This document shows, piece after piece, positions 58,988 to 64,000 of a DNA stretch of 64,000 nucleotides. The DNA comes from Desulfurococcus mucosus DSM 2162 (GTDB taxonomy: Archaea > Thermoproteota > Thermoprotei_A > Sulfolobales > Desulfurococcaceae), in the NCBI RefSeq assembly GCF_000186365.1, contig NC_014961.1:868001-932000 (forward strand). The letters run 5' to 3'. The notes beneath the pieces were generated by a model. It saw nothing but the letters and a program-made list of their open reading frames with translations. It was not told the DNA's origin and made no database searches. The position numbers and the translations under genes are program-made. The stretch's first letter is position 1. The number at the start of each line of letters is the position of its first letter.

Positions 58988-60823
58988 GTGGACGGTGATC
59001 GCTTGCCATCCTCCCTCATCGGGTACGACCCTGTCGAGAGAGCTGAACTAATAGACACCGCGATGGGCCGTGTACCAGCCGATATCGTGATAGCGAACGT
59101 CAACCTGGTCTCCACAACCACGGGCGAGATAATTGAAAAGTCAAGCATAGTGCTCAAGGGGAAGAGGATAGCGAGGGCTGGCAGGATAAGTGATTTATCG
59201 AGACACATATCCAGTAAGACCATAGTTATCGATGGCAAGGACAGGTACGCTGTACCAGGCTTCATAGACCTACATATACACATAGAGTCAACGCTCCTGG
59301 ATCCAGTTGGCTTCTCCAAGATAGCGTTGAAGCATGGAACAACCACAGTGGTCGCCGACCCACACGAGGTCGTCAACGTCCTAGGGATACATGGATTAAA
59401 GATGTTCATCGAGGCGTCGAGGGAGCTGCCTCTGAAGATACTCTACGAGGTGCCTAGTTGCGTCCCTGCAACGGATCCATCCTACATGCTGGAGACCTTT
59501 GGAAGCCTCCTGGACTCGAGGAGTGTTGAGGAGGCAATGCACTTGGAGGGCGTGGCCGGCCTAGGGGAGGTAATGGACTTCGTGAGCGTGATAAGGGCTG
59601 ATAGAGAGGTACTCTTTAAGGTGAAAGCAGCCTGGGATAGACGCATGGTGGTCGACGGCCATGCCCCCCTTCTAAGCGGGGAGGAACTAGACGCGTATGT
59701 TGCAGCAGGCATACTGAGCGACCATGAGTCCACCAGTGCTGGTGAGGCCCTGGAGAAGCTTAGGCGTGGAATGTTCCTCTTCGTGAGGGAGGGAAGTGCC
59801 TGGAGAGACCTTAAAGCACTACTGCCTGTTGTGAGGAGCGGTGACTGCAAGCTCTGCGCCTTCGTCAGCGACGATGTAAACGTATACGACTTGTTCACGA
59901 AGGGGCACATGGATAGGATAATTAACCTCGCCGTGGAATACGGTGTAGACCCCGTTAAAGCACTACAGTATGCCACAATAAACCCCGCGATAAGGCTCCA
60001 CCTAGAGGATCAAATCGGCTCTATAACGCCGGGGAGGTTGGGCGACATAGTTATTACGAGGAGAATAGAGCACGTGGAGCCCATTACAGTGATCGCCAAC
60101 GGCGACATAGTTTATTACGAGGGTGAGGCAAGCAGGCAGTTCAAGCCAACCCGGTACCCGGATAAAGCACTGAAAACCGTTAACATCGGCGTCGACCCAG
60201 AGGCCCTCCAGCTTACACCCAGGGCAGGGATACCCGATGGAAGCGCCCTGGTCAACGTGATAGAAGTATCCCCGGGCTCAGCCTTAACCAAGTGGAGGAT
60301 CCTTGAAATGCAGGTCTCCGACGGTGAGGTGAAGCCGGATCCAGGCAGGGATATAATGTTTATCTCGGTGATCGATAGGCACAGGGGCTCAGGCTCACAT
60401 AGTGCTGGATTGATCAAGGGGTTGAACTTCAAGGCGGGTGCAGTGGCACAGACTATAGCACACGACACGCATAACTTGATTGTGGCTGGATGGAATAGGA
60501 GGGATATGGTTACAGCTGTGAAGAGGGTTGTGGAACTCCAGGGCGGGATAGTGGTTGTCAATGATGGTGAAGTAGTCTCAGAGGTTGAGCTGAGGCTGGC
60601 AGGGCTGATGAGTGTTAAAGAGCCTGAAGAAGTATTCAGGGAGTACTTAAACATGGTTGACGCATTGAAGAAACGATTCCACCTAGACTTCGAGTCCTTC
60701 TTCATGACTCTAGCATTGGTGTCTCTCCCAGTGATCCCAGAGCTACGTATAACCGATAGGGGCCTTGTCGATGTTGCAAAGGCTAAGCTAGTCCCGCTTA
60801 TTACCGAGGAATCCAAGAGGTAG
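58988..60823 (+). CDS. ade: adenine deaminase
   Basis: Adenine to hypoxanthine, in purine salvage. The 611-residue amidohydrolase shows VPGFIDLHIHIESTLLDP, TTVVADPHEVVNVLGIHG, DGHAPLLSGEELDAYVAAGILSDHESTSAGEALEKL, FVSDDVNVYDLFTKGHMDRIINLAVEYGVDPVKALQYATINPA and the C-terminal LALVSLPVIPELRITDRGLVDV, all diagnostic of AdeC. GTG 58988 is nearly leaderless after the TATA-like GTTTAATAATC; TTG 59003 is an alternative. Confidence 0.94.
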   Translation: MDGDRLPSSLIGYDPVERAELIDTAMGRVPADIVIANVNLVSTTTGEIIEKSSIVLKGKRIARAGRISDLSRHISSKTIVIDGKDRYAVPGFIDLHIHIESTLLDPVGFSKIALKHGTTTVVADPHEVVNVLGIHGLKMFIEASRELPLKILYEVPSCVPATDPSYMLETFGSLLDSRSVEEAMHLEGVAGLGEVMDFVSVIRADREVLFKVKAAWDRRMVVDGHAPLLSGEELDAYVAAGILSDHESTSAGEALEKLRRGMFLFVREGSAWRDLKALLPVVRSGDCKLCAFVSDDVNVYDLFTKGHMDRIINLAVEYGVDPVKALQYATINPAIRLHLEDQIGSITPGRLGDIVITRRIEHVEPITVIANGDIVYYEGEASRQFKPTRYPDKALKTVNIGVDPEALQLTPRAGIPDGSALVNVIEVSPGSALTKWRILEMQVSDGEVKPDPGRDIMFISVIDRHRGSGSHSAGLIKGLNFKAGAVAQTIAHDTHNLIVAGWNRRDMVTAVKRVVELQGGIVVVNDGEVVSEVELRLAGLMSVKEPEEVFREYLNMVDALKKRFHLDFESFFMTLALVSLPVIPELRITDRGLVDVAKAKLVPLITEESKR

Positions 60824-60831
60824 CCTAGACG

Positions 60832-60858
60832 TTTTTATCCTTCTTATCCTTCTCTCCT
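60832..60858 (+). terminator. pyrimidine-rich terminator after ade
   Basis: TTTTTATCCTTCTTATCC, a T-rich tract about ten bases after the ade stop, the usual form of intrinsic termination in archaea. Confidence 0.45.
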
Positions 60859-60937
60859 ATCCTGCATTTGCTAGTTGACGCCGTGTACTAGCTCGGCCTG
60901 CATACATGGGTTACTGAAGCCTGTTGATCCATGCAGA

Positions 60938-61522
60938 TTATTCAACACCACGGGCTCTTAGCGCGTCCTCTACTTCACTAAGCCTCACTATGGTGAGCTT
61001 TATTGCATCAACTATTACAACATAGTATTTGAAGGGGTTTAAGCCGGGGTCCCATCCCCTGGCGATTTTGGAGTCCACCATGGTCTTCAACTCCTCGAAC
61101 ACGTTGTATGTGAGCGAGTAGGCTAGATCCAGTTTAACCCTTGACAACAACCTCAACATGTCGCCGCGCCTCGTTGTAGAGAACAATAGTAGTACTGAGA
61201 GTATTAGAGAGTACCCGTATAAGTAGAGGTTTACGCTATGCATCGTTAAACCACCGGTCAGATACGCTAGTGCAGCCACGATGAATATCGGTGGGGCATA
61301 CAGCAGGATGGTTGAGAACAAGAGCCTACCTGCCTTCACACTGGTGAAGAGAGCCGTGTACACTAGAATGAAGAATAGTGTCGCATACACGTTGTCGAAC
61401 AGTATCACTGAGAGATTGACCACTAGCATCGTTATCTTCACAGGAACCATGGCTTTCCTACTCAGCCACGTGTCTCTTTCCTGAGCAAGCAAGGCCTCAA
61501 AGTGTAGAGCCACACGAAACAC
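60938..61522 (-). CDS. ECF transporter T component
   Basis: Transmembrane coupling subunit (EcfT/CbiQ type) that links the ATPase to the S component. Four to five helices and the two coupling-helix motifs with A-R-G: MVDSKIARGWDPGLNPFKYY and VEDALRARGVE. 194 residues is short but normal for archaeal EcfT. The start overlaps the ATPase gene by 26 bases; TTG 61492 may be the real one. Confidence 0.82.
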   Translation of the reverse strand: MFRVALHFEALLAQERDTWLSRKAMVPVKITMLVVNLSVILFDNVYATLFFILVYTALFTSVKAGRLLFSTILLYAPPIFIVAALAYLTGGLTMHSVNLYLYGYSLILSVLLLFSTTRRGDMLRLLSRVKLDLAYSLTYNVFEELKTMVDSKIARGWDPGLNPFKYYVVIVDAIKLTIVRLSEVEDALRARGVE

Positions 61523-62219
61523 CCCTGGGTATTACGCCTGCCTCCAGTAGAACCTCGTCGGTGAGCTCGCTCCATTCACCCATAAGCAGGCGTCTCCTAC
61601 CCCTGTCTATCAGCAGGAAGCCCTTGGGCTTCAATGAGTCGAGCAGGGACACTATGTGCGTGGTTACAACTATAATCTTCCCCTTCTTAACCCCGTACTC
61701 CACTAGATCCGCTAGGACGCGGTATCCTTTATAGTCGAGATCCGAGAATGGCTCGTCCAGAAACCATACCGGTTGATCTATTGAGAGAACACTGGCAATG
61801 GCAACCCTCCTGGCTTCGCCACCGCTGAGACTGAAGGGGCTTCGATCCATGAGCTCTGGATCCACTAGCCTGTACACTATCTCCCCGTGTTGCCTGGCCC
61901 CCGTCGTCTTGGATATGAATGCTATCTCGCGTTCCACGGATGCCTCGATAAAGCCGTGAAACGGGTTCTGCCAGACATAGCCCACGAGCCTTGCTGCATC
62001 CCTCCTGGGCACCCTGTGTATGTTCACCCCGTTGATTTCAACCTTCCCCTTCAACGGCTTCAATATGCCTGCCATTGTTTTAAGCAGGGTAGACTTACCG
62101 CTTCCGTTTGCTCCCACTAATACATGTAACCCTGGCTCGAGCGTGAACCCTATGTTCTCTACTAGTGGTTTACCACCGGGGTAACCTATTGAAAGGTCAA
62201 CCACCTTAATGGTGTTCAC
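61497..62219 (-). CDS. ECF transporter ATPase
   Basis: ABC ATPase of the EcfA group, 240 residues: Walker A LVGANGSGKSTLLKT (about 34-48), Q-loop GYVWQNPFHGFIE, signature FSLSGGEARRVAIA, Walker B VWFLDEPFSDLD and the switch His in VVTTHIVS. Only one ATPase gene is present, so a homodimer is expected. Start overlaps the S-component stop by four bases. Confidence 0.9.
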   Translation of the reverse strand: MNTIKVVDLSIGYPGGKPLVENIGFTLEPGLHVLVGANGSGKSTLLKTMAGILKPLKGKVEINGVNIHRVPRRDAARLVGYVWQNPFHGFIEASVEREIAFISKTTGARQHGEIVYRLVDPELMDRSPFSLSGGEARRVAIASVLSIDQPVWFLDEPFSDLDYKGYRVLADLVEYGVKKGKIIVVTTHIVSLLDSLKPKGFLLIDRGRRRLLMGEWSELTDEVLLEAGVIPRGVSCGSTL

Positions 62220-62701
62220 TTAAAAAACACCTTGAGGGATCTATAGACTAGCCCACCTATGACGCCTATGACTACTACCTCGCTCACGAATATGTAGACT
62301 GTTGTAAGCCAGGGGAGCCCGTATATCGCTGTCAACTCGTACCCCACTATCACCGATATGGCGAGGGCTGCTAGGAGCGTGGAGGCCGCTACCTTGATGT
62401 AAGTGTTGAGGCCGGTTCTCCCCACCAGGTAGACTAGTAGTGACGCCGCCAGGTTTGCCAGGGGTCCAAAGAGCCAGTCCCATGGAATGAATGGGCTGGT
62501 TAGGTTGCCGAGGAAGCCGCCTATCGTTAAACCTACCACTGCCTCTAAGCCTATGCCGCGTACCAGTGGCAGTATCATCATTGCATCACTAACCCTAAAC
62601 TGTAGCTCGCCGTAGGATAGGTATCCCAGCATCACGGTTACAGCTGTGTAAACCGCTGCTATTATAATCGACCTTATAGTGAACAGTGGGCTCAACCTCA
62701 C
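62216..62701 (-). CDS. QueT-type ECF substrate-binding (S) component
   Basis: 161-residue membrane protein with about five helices. The N-terminal region IIAAVYTAVTVMLGYLSYGELQFRVSDAMMILPLVRGIGLEAVVGLTIGGFLGNL resembles the QueT family (G-x-x-Q-F-R-V-S-D), which imports queuosine precursors in bacteria. In an archaeon the ligand might be a 7-deazaguanine related to archaeosine or another vitamin; the assignment to QueT is by resemblance. It heads the S-A-T operon. Confidence 0.75.
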   Translation of the reverse strand: MRLSPLFTIRSIIIAAVYTAVTVMLGYLSYGELQFRVSDAMMILPLVRGIGLEAVVGLTIGGFLGNLTSPFIPWDWLFGPLANLAASLLVYLVGRTGLNTYIKVAASTLLAALAISVIVGYELTAIYGLPWLTTVYIFVSEVVVIGVIGGLVYRSLKVFFK

Positions 62702-62755
62702 GGGGCTTCACCGAGTTCCATGCCTCATAGTCTATTAGAAGAGTCGGCTTTTTAA

Positions 62756-62799
62756 CTTACAACCGAAAGCCCCGCCCTTTAGAGCGGGAAGGAGGCCGG
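62756..62799 (+). repeat. solo IS605-type end element
   Basis: On the + strand CTTACAACCGAAAGCCCCG then CCCTTTAGAGCGGGAAGGAGG; its complement has the family core CGCTCTAAAGGGCGGGGC and TTTCGGTTGTAAG. It lies 55 bases upstream of the QueT-type gene start, the only copy upstream of a gene start. Confidence 0.55.
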
Positions 62800-62847
62800 A
62801 CCCCTATCGAGCCCTGCACCGGTGAACCATTCACGCCGACCCCTATC

Positions 62848-63135
62848 TCAGACCACGCTGCGACGTGACAGGGCTTCAACCCGAGTAAGCCTTAACGTGA
62901 AGCCCAATGACTCCAGGTAGCGTTTACCGTAGGAGCCAGCTATGTAGGCCGCCAACCTCAAGGGGATGCGACCCCTTGCAAGGGCTATCACTAATCGCGT
63001 GTAGTTATAGATGAACATGGTCATGTATAGTGCGAAGAAATGCGTAATGATCAACATGCACCAGAACCCGGCTCTAACTGTTAAAGCCAGTGCCTCAATG
63101 ATTATTGCGATGTAGCGGATTATCAGCGTCTTCAA
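62848..63135 (-). CDS. small membrane protein, 95 aa
   Basis: TTG start at 63135 with GGAGGG four bases before, overlapping the preceding stop by four bases (TTGA). Two hydrophobic helices: LIIRYIAIIIEALALTVRAGFWCMLIITHFFALYMTMFIYNY (about 3-44, probably two spans). The C-terminus is basic (YGKRYLESLGFTLRLTRVEALSRRS). Not recognised. It is coupled to the winged-helix gene upstream. Confidence 0.6.
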   Translation of the reverse strand: MKTLIIRYIAIIIEALALTVRAGFWCMLIITHFFALYMTMFIYNYTRLVIALARGRIPLRLAAYIAGSYGKRYLESLGFTLRLTRVEALSRRSVV

Positions 63136-63704
63136 TGCTCTCCCTCCACACACCTCCTCAACACTATCCTCGGCCTCTCATCGCTCCCCATATTCATTAA
63201 AACGCCTCTATCAATAAGTCTTCTAACCCTCTCCCCAACGATACGCCTAGAGGATCTACCCCTTAGGCCTCTAACCCTCCTATGTATCTCCGAGATGCTT
63301 GCCTCGCTACAGTCTGAGAGAGCTTCTATAATGGCCCTAGTGATTGGGTCCGGTTCACCCAGCCTTACTATTACCTCATACGCGTTCCTAGCTATCTCCA
63401 GGGATCTAAGCAATGGCAGCGAGAACGCTGACGCTATCTCCAGCGCCATCTTGACCTCGGGGTGGTCTACACCACGCTTCTCCAGTGTTTCCTCAAGCCT
63501 CCTTATTCTCTCGGATAGCTCCCTTATCAACGCTATTAGCAGGTCTAGCTTCTCATCCAGGTTGGATAAGCCGTGGTTGTCCGCGCCATTGCTCTGGCTG
63601 CCCTGAATACTTCGGCTACTTGTAGTTGTCTTGGGCGTTGGCCTCCCCTCCGATACCTCATCTATTCTCAGTACTTCACCGGGGGCTGCGTCGACGGGCA
63701 CCAC
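63132..63704 (-). CDS. winged-helix protein with N-terminus derived from repeat B
   Basis: 190 codons. The first 30 residues (VPVDAAPGEVLRIDEVSEG, RPTPKTTTSS) are the same as in repeat copy A. Then an acidic helix LDEKLDLLIALIRELSERIRRLEETLEKRG forms a coiled coil (about 50-80), followed by a helical segment and a winged helix (ITRAIIEALSDCSEASISEIHRRVRGLRGRSSRRIVGERVRRLIDRGVLMNMG, about 118-170). The start is uncertain: GTG inside the repeat or TTG 63552 within the coiled coil. A real DNA-binding gene seems present, but its 5' end may have been replaced by the repeat. Confidence 0.55.
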   Translation of the reverse strand: MVPVDAAPGEVLRIDEVSEGRPTPKTTTSSRSIQGSQSNGADNHGLSNLDEKLDLLIALIRELSERIRRLEETLEKRGVDHPEVKMALEIASAFSLPLLRSLEIARNAYEVIVRLGEPDPITRAIIEALSDCSEASISEIHRRVRGLRGRSSRRIVGERVRRLIDRGVLMNMGSDERPRIVLRRCVEGEH

Positions 63705-63871
63705 GGGGCCCGCCCCACAGGGAACCAGGTATATCCCCCGCCCCTGGTGGCCACTCCGCCGTCATCGAGGCAAGGGAACACGTATCCGGCAGAGCCCCCC
63801 ATTCACCGCCACGCCTCCAGTGCTTCCAGCGGCTAAACCAGCTTAAAAAAACCTTCACTTAGTGAACAGTC
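63617..63871 (-). repeat. 255-bp dispersed repeat, copy B
   Basis: Second copy of 41055-41306, same orientation. Compared with A it has a 2-base gain in the GGGGGG run and a 1-base loss farther on, so the long minus-strand frame of A is broken here, though the last 30 codons stay in the A frame. In that part about half of the differences are at third codon positions, as expected for sequence that was under coding constraint. Confidence 0.6.
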
Positions 63872-63891
63872 TTAAACCCTTTCTTCAAGTG

Positions 63892-64000
63892 TCATTGAGT
63901 ATTCTCCTGCTTATCCTGTTCTCCGCTGGTTTCCCTTGTCTGCGTCCACTCAGCAGTAGACTGCGTCACCAGCTGCATGAGGCGTCCGAGTATGTCTCCC
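63892..64000 (-). CDS. 3' end of a gene, partial
   Basis: Open frame entering from the right edge and ending in TGA at 63892-63894: ILGRLMQLVTQSTAEW then TQTRETSGEQDKQENTQ. A polar Glu/Gln/Thr-rich tail after a helix; no function can be given from 35 residues. It ends 20 bases before repeat B. Confidence 0.4.
   Translation of the reverse strand, partial: GDILGRLMQLVTQSTAEWTQTRETSGEQDKQENTQ

Noticed and set aside
1-64000. CRISPR array, cas genes, toxin-antitoxin pair or restriction system
   Set aside because: No regularly spaced repeats and no such gene families were seen; the methyltransferase at 51065 has no nuclease partner.

Overview
The window comes from a hyperthermophilic crenarchaeon, most likely Desulfurococcales and close to Desulfurococcus; the genus is an inference. 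Supporting features are reverse gyrase, crenarchaeal DTD2 and Taw3, ribosomal L44e and S27e, archaeal primase large subunit, myo-inositol-1-phosphate synthase, a ParB-type serine kinase, an intron-containing tRNA, TATA boxes about 25 bases before starts, many GTG/TTG starts and GGTG-type ribosome binding sites. It is almost all chromosomal housekeeping and metabolism; I see no CRISPR array, no intact transposase and no prophage.

Layout. 0-9.5 kb: a nitrilase-like gene, reverse gyrase, then a sodium/solute symporter with an overlooked 59-residue membrane partner, divergent from a regulator that fuses a winged helix to a ligand-binding-protein fold, with a 14-bp palindrome between them; uracil phosphoribosyltransferase and a sugar nucleotidyltransferase follow. 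9.6-18.2 kb: a transposon relic, an Alg14/Alg13-like glycosyltransferase, a CDF metal exporter, a nucleoside-salvage operon (phosphorylase, PfkB kinase, two unknown proteins), Hsp20, YjbQ and nicotinate phosphoribosyltransferase. 18.2-31.4 kb: HAD phosphatase, COG1665 nucleotidyltransferase, ADP-forming acyl-CoA synthetase alpha subunit, tRNA quality-control and modification genes (DTD2, Taw3, MetRS-beta-like), tRNA-Thr(TGT), two glycosyltransferases, and a serine-metabolism cluster (class V aminotransferase, SerA, SerK). 32-46.5 kb: prolidase, inositol-phosphatase family enzyme, a pseudokinase-like protein, tRNA-Thr(GGT), initiator tRNA-Met, AspRS, inositol-phosphate synthase, adenylate kinase, and a membrane-anchored winged-helix protein. 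47-64 kb: two tandem C/D-box sRNA candidates in front of primase PriL, ubiquitin-like MoaD/SAMP protein, L44e-S27e, a solo methyltransferase, a degenerate hemerythrin-like protein, dipeptidase, cysteine desulfurase, two deaminases (amidohydrolase and adenine deaminase), and an ECF transporter operon with a QueT-type S component.

Across the window there are relics of IS200/IS605-type elements: three C-terminal tnpB remnants (near 9.7, 18.1 and 31.6 kb), at least five solo end hairpins in short intergenic gaps, and two copies of a separate 255-bp repeat (41.1 and 63.7 kb). One solo end supplies the stop codon of the neighbouring gene, and one 255-bp copy forms the N-terminus of an annotated-looking reading frame. 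These relics, the G+C-rich intergenic islands at 37.8 and 52.3 kb, the sRNA pair, and an in-frame TAG followed by a conserved-looking Cys-rich segment at 44.6 kb are the least ordinary parts.
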